Assembly: GCA_019428955.1 (NCBI GenBank)
Contig: JAHYJF010000030.1
Location: 1-19,970, forward strand
Source: Burkholderiaceae bacterium
Lineage (GTDB): Bacteria; Pseudomonadota; Gammaproteobacteria; Burkholderiales; Burkholderiaceae_E
Length of the DNA: 19,970 bases
Direction: 5' to 3'
Under the pieces are notes generated by a model. That model saw only the letters and a list, made by a program, of their open reading frames with translations, made no database searches and was not told where the DNA came from. Shown in pieces: positions 6,916 to 13,700 of the stretch; position 1 is the first letter of the stretch, and every line of letters begins with the position of its first letter. The position numbers were made by a program, and so were the translations under genes.

Positions 6916-7212
6916 GTGAACGCCGCCCTGCTGCTGCACACTAGGATCGCGTACTCGGAGCACTCGTTCGCAGAGCTCGCACTTTGGCGTCTGCCGCGCA
7001 GGCTCCCCAGCTCCGCTCACCCGTACAAGTATCGTCTTGCGTATGTTGTGCGCGCAGTGTGCGTCATTCGTTACGACAACGAGGCCGGCAAGGGCGACCA
7101 TGTGCACCTGGAAGGGCAGGAATCGAGCTACGCCTTCGGTTCTCCGAAGCGCCTGATCAGCGACTTCCAGGATCAGATAGAGAGGTGGAACCGTGAAAAC
7201 CCTGACACTTGA
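6916..7212 (+). CDS. tumE: TumE-like toxin (DUF6516 family)
   Basis: The product from the GTG at 6916 is 98 residues and begins with the family pattern NAALLLHTRIAYSEHSFAEL. It is followed by LWRLP, YKYRLAYVVRAVCVIRYDNE and AGKGDHVHLEG, the hallmark of the TumE/DUF6516 toxins. These act with a winged-helix partner as toxin-antitoxin pairs; the molecular target is not evident from the sequence. A longer reading from the TTG at 6880 would translate the operator repeat (low-complexity Thr run) and is rejected. No ribosome site precedes the GTG, and the promoter places the transcript start beside it, so the mRNA may be leaderless. It overlaps the downstream antitoxin by 20 bases. Confidence 0.8.
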   Translation: MNAALLLHTRIAYSEHSFAELALWRLPRRLPSSAHPYKYRLAYVVRAVCVIRYDNEAGKGDHVHLEGQESSYAFGSPKRLISDFQDQIERWNRENPDT

Positions 7213-7540
7213 AGTTCGCAGCCCGCCCGATGTCATGGCTGACTTCGTGCAGGCCTGGGAGTCTGGCAAGGCACAACGCGGAGATCGCATCGCGTTCGCG
7301 ACCCCGGAACTTCTGTGGAAAGTGCTCACCGCGAAGAGATGGGAACTGCTCAAGGCCCTCTGCGGTGCCGGTCCCGTAACCATGAGAGAGGCCGCGCGGC
7401 GCGTCGATCGCGACGTCAAGGCGGTGCACACCGATATCACCGCGCTGCTTGCCGCCGGCGTGCTGAACCGCACCAAAGAAGGGCGCGTCGAGTTCCCCTA
7501 CGAAGCGGTCAAGGTGGCGTTCCTGCTGCAGGCTGCTTAG
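7193..7540 (+). CDS. tumA: TumA-like winged-helix antitoxin (HVO_A0114-type DNA-binding protein)
   Basis: This 115-residue protein is a winged-helix DNA-binding protein. LWKVLTAKRWELLKAL leads into the helix-turn-helix segment GPVTMREAARRVDRDVKAVH, then DITALLAAGVLNRTKEGRVEFPY forms the recognition end and wing. The short N-terminal beta segment MKTLTLEVRSPPDVMADF is probably the toxin-facing or dimer region. The GTG start at 7193 lies inside the toxin gene with a good AGAGAGG (7179-7185), unlike the toxin itself. Family context says it neutralises the toxin and represses the operon, presumably by binding the GTT/AAC inverted repeat upstream. Naming follows the gene pair; direct proof is lacking. 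Confidence 0.78.
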   Translation: MKTLTLEVRSPPDVMADFVQAWESGKAQRGDRIAFATPELLWKVLTAKRWELLKALCGAGPVTMREAARRVDRDVKAVHTDITALLAAGVLNRTKEGRVEFPYEAVKVAFLLQAA

Positions 7541-7559
7541 GACTCGGGGAGGAGGTGGC

Positions 7560-7737
7560 TTAGGCTGCGTCGCGCCGTAACGGATAGTCCTGAATCAGCA
7601 CGGTGGCGGGTAGCCCGAGGCCCGAAGACAGCCGACGAATCATCTCGAGCGTGAGCGGGCGGACCCGATTGAGGATATCGGACACCCGTCCGCGCGGCCC
7701 GATGGTCCGCTTCAGAGTGAATGGGCTTCGCGGTCAT
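7560..7737 (-). pseudogene. higA: HigA-family antitoxin, internally deleted and frameshifted
   Basis: Two ends of one antitoxin remain. From the ATG at 7737 the first residues are MTAKPIHSEADHRAA, the typical N-terminus of XRE antitoxins of the HigA type (KPIRTEADYxxAL). In another frame the sequence continues with GRVSDILNRVRPLTLEMIRR and then LSSGLGLPATVLIQDYPL. These are the helix-turn-helix end and C-terminus of the same family, stopping at a TAA (7560-7562). The middle, some 50-60 residues by family length, is missing, and the junction is out of frame. No matching HigB toxin was found upstream on the minus strand. It belongs to a different HigA subfamily from the intact antitoxin at 8239, so it is not a duplicate of it. 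Confidence 0.8.
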
Positions 7738-7763
7738 GTTGGTAGCAAGCATTCTTCGAGGCG

Positions 7764-7795
7764 CTTCGGGACTCTTCGGGAAAGCTCTTCGGGAA
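7764..7795. repeat. Short direct repeats of CTTCGGGA
   Basis: Three copies of CTTCGGGA begin at 7764, 7774 and 7787. The last two extend to the 11-mer CTCTTCGGGAA (7772-7782 and 7785-7795). They lie in the non-coding stretch between the wrecked HigA and the intact HigB/HigA operon. This may reflect slippage at a deletion scar; no function is apparent. Confidence 0.5.
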
Positions 7796-7802
7796 GCTTA
7801 CG

Positions 7803-7827
7803 GGCGCGACCGGCGACGTGTCGCGCC
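7803..7827. other. Strong GC hairpin in the TA intergenic region
   Basis: GGCGCGAC at 7803-7810 and GTCGCGCC at 7820-7827 form a perfect 8-bp stem with a 9-base loop. No T-run follows on either strand. It lies in the 404-base stretch between the two intact TA operons and might insulate them or be a remnant of the lost sequence. Confidence 0.45.
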
Positions 7828-7901
7828 TGCCGCTGCGGCTTCGGGGCATCATGGGCTGTAGCGCCATGGGAAGAGTGCCGGCACGGCAACCAGAATGGAG
7901 C

Positions 7902-7938
7902 ATTAACGCTTTACGTTATTAATGCGAAGCGTTAATAT
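7902..7938 (+). promoter_or_regulatory. Promoter-operator of higBA
   Basis: A 10-bp perfect inverted repeat, ATTAACGCTT (7902-7911) and AAGCGTTAAT (7927-7936), brackets the promoter. A -35 TTTACG (7910-7915) and a -10 TAATAT (7933-7938) are 17 bases apart, and each overlaps one repeat arm. A repressor bound here would block both hexamers, as expected for HigA autoregulation. Transcription should begin near 7945, the first base of the toxin GTG. Confidence 0.65.
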
Positions 7939-7944
7939 ACGAAC

Positions 7945-8226
7945 GTGCCGATCAAGAGCTTCAAGTGCAAGCAAACACAGGCGCTCTTCCTCGGCCAACG
8001 GGTTCGACGCTCGATCAACGTTGAGCGGCTCGCCCTGCGCAAACTGGCGCAGCTTGATTGGTCGGCGACCCTGGATGATCTCAGCGCTCCGCCTGGCAAT
8101 CAACTTGAAGCGTTGAAAGGCAAGCGCAAGGGTCAACACAGCATTCGCATCAACGAGCAGTGGCGCGTGTGCTTTGTTTGGACCGTGGAAGGCCCGCAAG
8201 ACGTCGAGATCGTGGACTACCACTGA
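7945..8226 (+). CDS. higB: HigB toxin (RelE-superfamily, plasmid-maintenance killer type)
   Basis: The 93-residue product matches the RelE-like HigB toxins. It has MPIKSFKCKQTQALF at the start, ERLALRKLAQLDWSATLDDL, then the block PPGNQLEALKGKRKGQHSIR, the core strand INEQWRVCFVW and the end DVEIVDYH. Members cut mRNA on the ribosome, using basic and aromatic residues in the GQHSIR-NEQWR region. The GTG start has no ribosome site upstream and coincides with the predicted transcript start, so this mRNA may be leaderless. The antitoxin follows after 12 bases. All key segments look intact. Confidence 0.92.
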   Translation: MPIKSFKCKQTQALFLGQRVRRSINVERLALRKLAQLDWSATLDDLSAPPGNQLEALKGKRKGQHSIRINEQWRVCFVWTVEGPQDVEIVDYH

Positions 8227-8238
8227 AGGAATTTGATT

Positions 8239-8538
8239 ATGCCTACGGTTGCCCCAGTTTCCCCCGGAGAAATGCTGAACGAGGAGTTCCTCAAGCCGCT
8301 TGGCCTGACGAAGTACCGTCTCGCCAAGGACATCGGTGTGCCTCCGCAGCGAATCGGGGACATCGTGGCCGGCAAGCGTTCGATTACCGCCGATACCGAT
8401 CTCCGGCTATGCCGGTACTTTGGGCTCAGCGATGGTTGGTGGCTGCGCGGTCAGGTCAACTACGATATCGCGATCACGCGCGAAACCATGGGTGACACCC
8501 TCGCGCGCATTGCGCCTCGTCAACACTTGGCTGCCTGA
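8239..8538 (+). CDS. higA: HigA antitoxin (XRE-family, VapI-like)
   Basis: The 99-residue protein begins MPTVAPVSPGEMLNEEFLKP and carries a classical helix-turn-helix: LTKYRLAKDIGVPPQRIGDI then VAGKRSITADTDLRLCRYFG. The end LSDGWWLRGQVNYDIAITRE is typical of the VapI/HigA antitoxins. It should neutralise HigB and repress the operon through the inverted repeat at 7902-7936. The ATG at 8239 is chosen because AAGGAA (8226-8231) lies 7 bases before it; an in-frame TTG at 8233 is less likely. Unlike the toxin, it has its own ribosome site. Confidence 0.93.
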   Translation: MPTVAPVSPGEMLNEEFLKPLGLTKYRLAKDIGVPPQRIGDIVAGKRSITADTDLRLCRYFGLSDGWWLRGQVNYDIAITRETMGDTLARIAPRQHLAA

Positions 8539-8546
8539 GCGAACCG

Positions 8547-8669
8547 CTACCGCGCCCCCACCCCCGGCAGCACGCACAGCATCTCGTAGAGCAGGTTGGC
8601 CCCGAGCAGCGCGGTGTTGCCGCTCACTTCGCAGGGCGGTGACACCTCGACCAGGGCGGCACCCACCAG
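8547..8669 (-). pseudogene. C-terminal fragment of agmatinase-like ureohydrolase
   Basis: The frame ending at the TAG at 8547-8549 encodes LVGAALVEVSPPCEVSGNTA then LLGANLLYEMLCVLP. This is the C-terminal end of agmatinase/guanidinobutyrase-type ureohydrolases (VGADxVEVSPPxDxSGNTAxxGAxxxxELLCVL). The metal-binding core is gone. It is joined, in a different frame, directly behind a permease fragment. In intact operons such an enzyme would hydrolyse imported agmatine or a guanidino acid, which fits the polyamine-type transporter remains next to it. Confidence 0.72.
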
Positions 8670-8677
8670 TCGAAGTC

Positions 8678-8884
8678 GTAGCTGTCGGAGAGCCCGATGC
8701 GCGCGAACAGCAGGTAGGTGGCCACTGCGACCACCACCACCGGCACCACCATCGGCAGGATCAGGACGCTTATCAGCAGGCCCTTGCCGAAGAACTGGAC
8801 CCGCGCGTGTCCTACGGCGGCCAGTGTACCGAGCACGGTGGCGATGAACGCCGCCGTGGGCGCGACGATGAAACTGTTCTTGGT
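8678..8884 (-). pseudogene. PotC-like permease fragment (polyamine-type ABC transporter)
   Basis: TKNSFIVAPTAAFIATVLGT, then VQFFGKGLLISVLILPMVVP and ATYLLFARIGLSDSY, correspond to the N-terminal half of PotC/YdcV-type inner-membrane permeases. Two membrane segments survive. The gene start, the EAA loop and the C-terminal half are missing. It is fused in frame to the end of a PotB-like permease (GAWLLA/TKNSF) and runs out of frame into the ureohydrolase fragment. Confidence 0.75.
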
Positions 8885-9097
8885 GGCGAGCAGCCACGCG
8901 CCCAGCGCGCACGCCAGCCCCCAGTTGACGTAGAAATTGATGTACTGCGCGATGTAGTAGCTCAGCATCTGGTCGACGGCGCCACCGAGCAGCGCCTTGT
9001 TCACGAGCCCTTCGCGCTGCAGCAACACGATCCACGCCGCGACCCGCACCAGGATCGAGGTCCAGAACGGCACCAGCACCAGGATCATCAAGAGGTT
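8885..9097 (-). pseudogene. PotB-like permease fragment with internal deletion
   Basis: MMILVLVPFWTSILVRVAAW followed by IVLLQREGLVN is the PotB-family middle block (LPFWTSxLVRxxAWxVLLQxxG). It is joined to ALLGGAVDQMLSYYIAQYIN and VNWGLACALGAWLLA, which normally lie near the C-terminus (PALLGGPxDQMxxYFIxxxxNxxxNWGxAxALG). The joint removes the region with the EAA loop contacted by the ATPase, so it cannot be a working permease. The frame is open throughout and continues into the PotC-like fragment. A short frame at 9115-9183 just upstream (MDAAQVREKMLELDPRWAEL) is unassigned. Confidence 0.75.
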
Positions 9098-9184
9098 GGC
9101 GTGGCGATCGCCTGTCAGTAGGGCAACTCGGCCCAGCGCGGGTCGAGTTCGAGCATCTTTTCACGCACCTGCGCGGCGTCCATT

Positions 9185-9478
9185 TTCCCACCACTGGATG
9201 TTGGGCTTGAGCTCGGTCATCTTCTTGAACGCCCGGTCAGCCCCGGCGGGGGTCGCGAGCACTTTGTAGACGTCGCCGACCTTGGCCCAGTCGATCTTCT
9301 CAAAGAGACCCTCGTCGCAGCCGCGGGCCACGTCGGGGCTCTCGACCTCGACCACGTCCCAGGTGATGTTCTTGGCTTCGACCATAGCCTTGATCTTGGC
9401 CTGTTCGCCGTTGTACTCGACGCCGACCACCTGGGCCTTGGAGGCGGCCTCAAAGGGTTCGAAATAGGCCTTCTTCTG
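9185..9478 (-). pseudogene. Substrate-binding protein fragments (PotD-like, polyamine-type)
   Basis: QKKAYFEPFEAASKAQVVGV, EYNGEQAKIKAMVEAKNITW and ARGCDEGLFEKIDWAKVG match the N-terminal lobe of PotD-like periplasmic binding proteins. The frame then jumps to LATPAGADRAFKKMTELKPN and IQWWE, normally much later in the protein, with the section between deleted near 9274. The signal peptide is missing: the frame enters directly from the ATPase TOBE-like segment. Both joints keep the reading frame. The fragment therefore belongs to one 193-codon open frame (9742-9161) together with the ATPase part. Export and ligand binding should be lost. Confidence 0.78.
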
Positions 9479-9995
9479 GGCGTTGCCGTTGACGCCGCTC
9501 AGCGTTTCGCCCGAGGGCAGCACCAGCTCGCACTGGCCGTCGCTGAACACCGCAACCCGGTCGCTCATGGTGAGCGCCTCCCCCTGGTCGTGGGTGAAGT
9601 AGACAAATGCCACGCCGAGTTTGCGGTGCAGTTCCTTCAACTCGATCTGCATGTGCTCGCGCAGCTGCTTGTCGAGCGCGCCCAGCGGCTCGTCCATCAG
9701 CACCAGCTGCGGGTCGAAGACCAGGGCGCGGGCGAGTGCCACGCGCTGCTGCTGGCCGCCTGAGAGTTGTCCGGGATAGCGCGCGCAGGCCCTCGAGCAG
9801 GATCTCGCCGGCAGTGGGGCTCTCGAACCCGGCCAGCATCATCAGGCAGGTGGTCTTGCCCGATCCCGATGGGCCGAGCAGGGTGAGGAACTCGCCGCGC
9901 TAGATCTCGAGATTCAGCTCGGGTACGAGCAGCTTCGTGCCGTCGTAGGTCTTTTGCACGCCGACGAAAGTGACGAGCGCCTGCGCGTTTTCCAA
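9479..9995 (-). pseudogene. PotA-like ABC transporter ATPase, broken
   Basis: From the TTG at 9995 the frame reads VTFVGVQKTYDGTKLLVPEL and then meets a TAG (9900-9902, codon 32). It continues RGEFLTLLGPSGSGKTTCLM with an intact Walker A, up to GEILLEG. The next part, including the Q-loop, is deleted. After a frame change come YPGQLSGGQQQRVALARAL, the Walker B LVLMDEP, the D-loop GALDKQLRE and the switch FTHDQGEA. A short LVLPSGETLSGVNGNA resembles the TOBE domain and then joins the binding-protein fragment. A stop, a deletion and a frameshift make this ATPase non-functional as written. Confidence 0.85.
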
Positions 9996-10028
9996 GAACG
10001 GTCTCCCATGGCCGGGCGCGATCCACCC

Positions 10029-10043
10029 ACGGTTCAGAACCGT
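10029..10043. promoter_or_regulatory. Perfect inverted repeat upstream of the ABC operon remnant
   Basis: ACGGTTC and GAACCGT flank one central A. The repeat lies 34-48 bases before the TTG of the broken ATPase gene, where a regulator of the transporter operon would be expected to bind. It may be a leftover operator; no cognate regulator is identified. Confidence 0.35.
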
Positions 10044-10178
10044 AGTGGCGGCCACGCCCTTGTTGATCCTAGCCCGTGCGGCCTATAGGCCAATGTCAGT
10101 ATGCCATGAGGAACTTGCCAAGAGCGAACGCTCGGGCGCCGGGGTGTGGTGCCCGGGCGAGTGCCGGGGACTGCCCGA

Positions 10179-10682
10179 TCAGATTCCGAGATGGACCTTG
10201 TATTTCGCGCCGTTCGAGAACAGGCAGGTGCCGGCTCCCTGGCGCGGGGTGTTCATCTGGTACTCGCAACTCATGTAGGTGCCGCCCGAGCCATAGGCGC
10301 TGGCCACCCCGCGGCGTTCGTCGCCCGAGACCCTGGTCGCTTCGCCGACCATGATGTCGTTGCCGTACTGAAGCTGGAAGCGGCCCTTGCCGGTCATCAT
10401 GTTGGTGACCGTGCCGGCGACCATGCCGGTCTGTGAAGCGATGTCGTTCTCGGGGTAGAGCCTGGCCTGCAATGTCGCTGGCATCGGCGAGCCGCTGATT
10501 GCGGCCGGTGGAGCGCCGCCCGGACCGGGCGCGCCGGCCGGGGGCAGCGGGTAGGTGTAATAGGTTGGCTTGCCTTCGGCGTCAACCACTGGCACCACGT
10601 AGCAGCCGGCCAAGGCGGTGGCCGCCATCCCGAGGATGATTGCCGTCCTGATCGAGTTGCGAAGCGACAATTGTGTGTTCAT
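10179..10682 (-). CDS. Predicted outer-membrane or periplasmic lipoprotein, unknown function
   Basis: The 167-residue protein has a lipoprotein signal peptide. Positively charged residues (Arg8, Arg12) precede a hydrophobic core AIILGMAATAL, then the lipobox LAGC with the modified Cys27. A Pro/Gly/Ala-rich linker (about residues 48-70) leads to a small C-terminal domain. That domain contains ARLYPENDIASQTGMVAGTV, GEATRVSGDERRGVASAYGS and MSCEYQMNTP, with Cys pairs that could bridge. The start at 10682 is chosen because AAGGAGGC lies directly upstream; an in-frame start 11 codons earlier lacks one. It follows the large regulator gene by 92 bases on the same strand. I do not recognise the family. 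Confidence 0.8.
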   Translation of the reverse strand: MNTQLSLRNSIRTAIILGMAATALAGCYVVPVVDAEGKPTYYTYPLPPAGAPGPGGAPPAAISGSPMPATLQARLYPENDIASQTGMVAGTVTNMMTGKGRFQLQYGNDIMVGEATRVSGDERRGVASAYGSGGTYMSCEYQMNTPRQGAGTCLFSNGAKYKVHLGI

Positions 10683-10774
10683 GTTGCCTCCTTGCCTGGT
10701 TGTGGGAACTCGCATTTAGTCTCCCGTGGCAACCATGCTGCCGGAGGCGCGCCTACCGGGCGCTAACGGATCAC

Positions 10775-13700
10775 TTACTTCTGGCTTACTTTTTCGTCCG
10801 TGCCGAGCGCGCGCTCGACCAGTCCCTGCAGCCGCTCACGCAGCTGAATCGCCCAGGGCGCATCGAGTTCGAAGGCCAGGAAAGGCCCCCTGTAGAGCTC
10901 TCGGATGCGCGCGCGAATGGCCTCGGCCGGCGCCCCGGCCGCTAGCTGCCGGCGCTGTTGCAGCGCTGCATCGAGCTCGGCGCAGGCCTGCTCCAGGGCC
11001 CATGCGTCGACCCAGAACAGTGTCCGGTTGAGTGTCAGGCGTCCTTCGCGCAAGACCACTGCCGCCGGATCGCCGAGCAGCTTGCGCAGGCGGTGCAGGG
11101 TAGTGGTCAGCGAGCGCTGGGCCGAGTCGCCGTCGATGCGTGGCCACAGCGCATCGGCGACCTGCTCCTTGCTGATTTGCTCACCTTCACAGGCGATCAG
11201 CAGGCGCAGCAGGTCGAGCGGCCGGCGCTGCGCCTTGCCGGTTTCGCCGATGGCCTCGCCGTGGCGGGTGAGGCGGAATCCTCCCAGCGTCTGCACCTTA
11301 AACGTCCAGGGCCAGTCGGCGATCTCCAGCGGGGCTTGCTCGAACGCGAGTCCGCGCGAGCGCACCAGGTTGCGAACGTAGTCGACCTCGATGCCGTGTT
11401 CGAGTGCGTACGCGGCCAGTCGTGCCACTGCCGTCGGCCGCCACCACAGGAAGTTGCGGTAGCCGTGCTGGCGCCCAAGCGAGAGTCCGGCGCGCAATGC
11501 CGCCAGGGCCGGCCGCGGCCGATCGTGTTCGAGTGCGATCTGGGCGAAGCTCAGCAGGCAGGTGAATTCGAGGTGTTTGTTGTCGATGTCGCGTGCGATC
11601 GCGCGCAGCCGGCGCAGGTGGGCAATGCACTTGCGCTCGTCGCCGCAGGTCGAGAGGATCTGCGCGAGCGCGAGCCGGCACAGCACCTCGAAATACGGCC
11701 CCCCGGCTTCGATCGCCATCGTCAGGGCGCGCTTCTCGTGCTGCAGCGCCAGCATCATGTCGTTGCGCAGCGCCGCCTCCCAGGCCTGGAAGTGATGTAT
11801 CAGGCACTGGTTCAGCCGCCCGGTGCCGGCCGCCAGCGGTTCCAGCTGGGCGCGAATTTCCGCCGCCGCGGCCAGGTCGTCCGCGGCCAGTGCGCTGCCG
11901 TAGCCGTGCACCAGGAGCTGCACGGTCCAGGTCCCGACCCCGGTGGCCGCCGCCAGGGCCAGGCCCGCCTGCTCGGCGGCGCGGCAGAGCTCGCACTCGG
12001 CGCTGAGCATGTGGAACATCGCTTCGACGTTATGCAGGGTGATGCGCGAGAAAGGCGTGACGTCCGGTGCCTCTGACTGGGCCCGCGCGGTGGCAATGAG
12101 CGCCTGGGCCTGGGGAAAGGCACCCGCCCACATGATCGAGAGCGCCGAGAGCAATTCGACGAACATCTTGAGATTCACGTCCTCGGAGGCCTGGGCGCGG
12201 CCGACGGCACGTTCGATCCACGCGCCAATGTCGTGGCGTTGCGGTTGGCGCAGCGTCAGCGAAAACACCATCGAGCAGGCGACCCGGGCCTCGAGCGCCG
12301 GGGTGGCGTAGCCCGGGTAATCGCGTGCCGCCACCTCGAGCAGGGTGCTGTCGGCAGCGAGCAACCTGAACCCGTCGAGCACGCCGATCCAGCGGTCGAG
12401 CAGGGCGAAATCGTCGAGTTCGTAGAGGATGGCGTCCATGGCCCCCGAGGCCGCGAGCACCGATCCGATGAGGTCCGGGGGGGTGCGCGCCGCGAAGCGT
12501 TCGTAGGCCAGTTCAAAGAGGTGACGACCCTTGCGCGGCGAGGTCTGCACCTGGCTTGCGCCGGCCCAGTACAGCGTCCAGGGGCGTTTCACCTGCGACT
12601 CGAGAGGCAACTCATCGACCCAGCGCAGCAGTGTTTCGCCGCGGCCGTGCTCGAGCATCGCCGGGGCATGGCGCTCGATGAGGCGGGCCATGCGTACCCA
12701 GTCGCGGCTCTCGCGGTAGAGCGCCACCGCGTCCTCGACGTCGCCGGCGTCGGCGAGCAGCGTCGCGGCGCTGCCCTGCAGGCGGCGGCGCTGTTCGGCA
12801 CTGAAGGTGGCGAGCGCACGGGCGCGCAGAAACTCGCGAAACATCGGGTGATACTGGTACACGGGCGCCGGTCGTGCCGAGCGGAAGGTGACGAAATAGT
12901 TCTTGCGATAAAGCTCGCTTAGAATCTGCTCCGCGTCGGCGTCGCCAGTGATCGCCTGGGCAATGTCGGTGCTCATTTGGGGCAGGAATGCGGTGCGCAT
13001 GAGGAAGCTCTGGGTGCGCTCGTCGGCCTCCTCGAAAAGTTCGCCGGCCAGGTATTCGAACACCAGTTCGCGGGTCGATGGATCGGGTGGCGCGGCAATC
13101 GAACCGGTGGTTCGCGCCTGTTCGAGCATCAGCACCAGACCGGCAGCCCAACCCTGAGTCTTGTCGTGCAGCTCGTCCAGCGCCGTGGCGTCCCAGCGCT
13201 CGTCGCGATCCCCGCCGGCCGCCGCCTCCCGGCCGGGCGTCCCCTGGGTCACCAGTGCCGCCGTTTCCTCACGGGTGAGGCGCAAATCGTCCCAGCCGAG
13301 CAGCGCGAGTGCGCGACTGGCGCGCAGCCGTGCCAGCGCCGGCGGGGGGTCACTGCGGCTGATGAGGATCGCCCGCCCGCCGGACGGCAATTCGCGCAGC
13401 GCCAAGCGCATCACCTCGTGCAGTTCGGAGGAGGCGGGCACTTCGTGAAGGCCGTCGAAGACCACCACGAACGGGGTGCCGAGGCGCGCATACAGCGACT
13501 GAAAGTAGCGCCGGGTGAAGAGCGCCAGTCCGCCGTGATACTCCGGGGTCAACGGCGGCAAGGCCTCGCTGGCCGGCTCTCCGAATGCCTCGGCCGCGGT
13601 TCGAAGGTAATAGAAGAAGGTGGCGACGTCGGTGTCGCCATCGTCGAGTTGGTACCACAGGCTGGTGGTGCCGCAATGCTCGAGATAGCTCGCCGCCGCG

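Noticed and set aside
7764..7795. CRISPR-like repeats
   Set aside because: The repeats are only 8-11 bases with spacers of 2-5 bases, three copies, and no cas genes; they are simple direct repeats.
6637..8540. Insertion sequence or integrase-borne island around the TA genes
   Set aside because: No transposase or integrase frame, terminal inverted repeats with target duplications, or tRNA-flanking att repeat could be found; the tRNA-Gly lies about 3 kb away and shows no 3'-end duplicate that I could see.
8624..9091. A 155-residue membrane protein read as a single intact gene
   Set aside because: It is made of non-adjacent PotB and PotC pieces with the EAA loops missing and an out-of-frame ureohydrolase tail, so it is treated as joined fragments.
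9755..9785. CTGAGA-containing sequence resembling a THI-box (TPP riboswitch)
   Set aside because: It is the reverse complement of the ABC signature LSGGQQQR coding sequence, is far from the thiamine genes, and lacks the other riboswitch helices.
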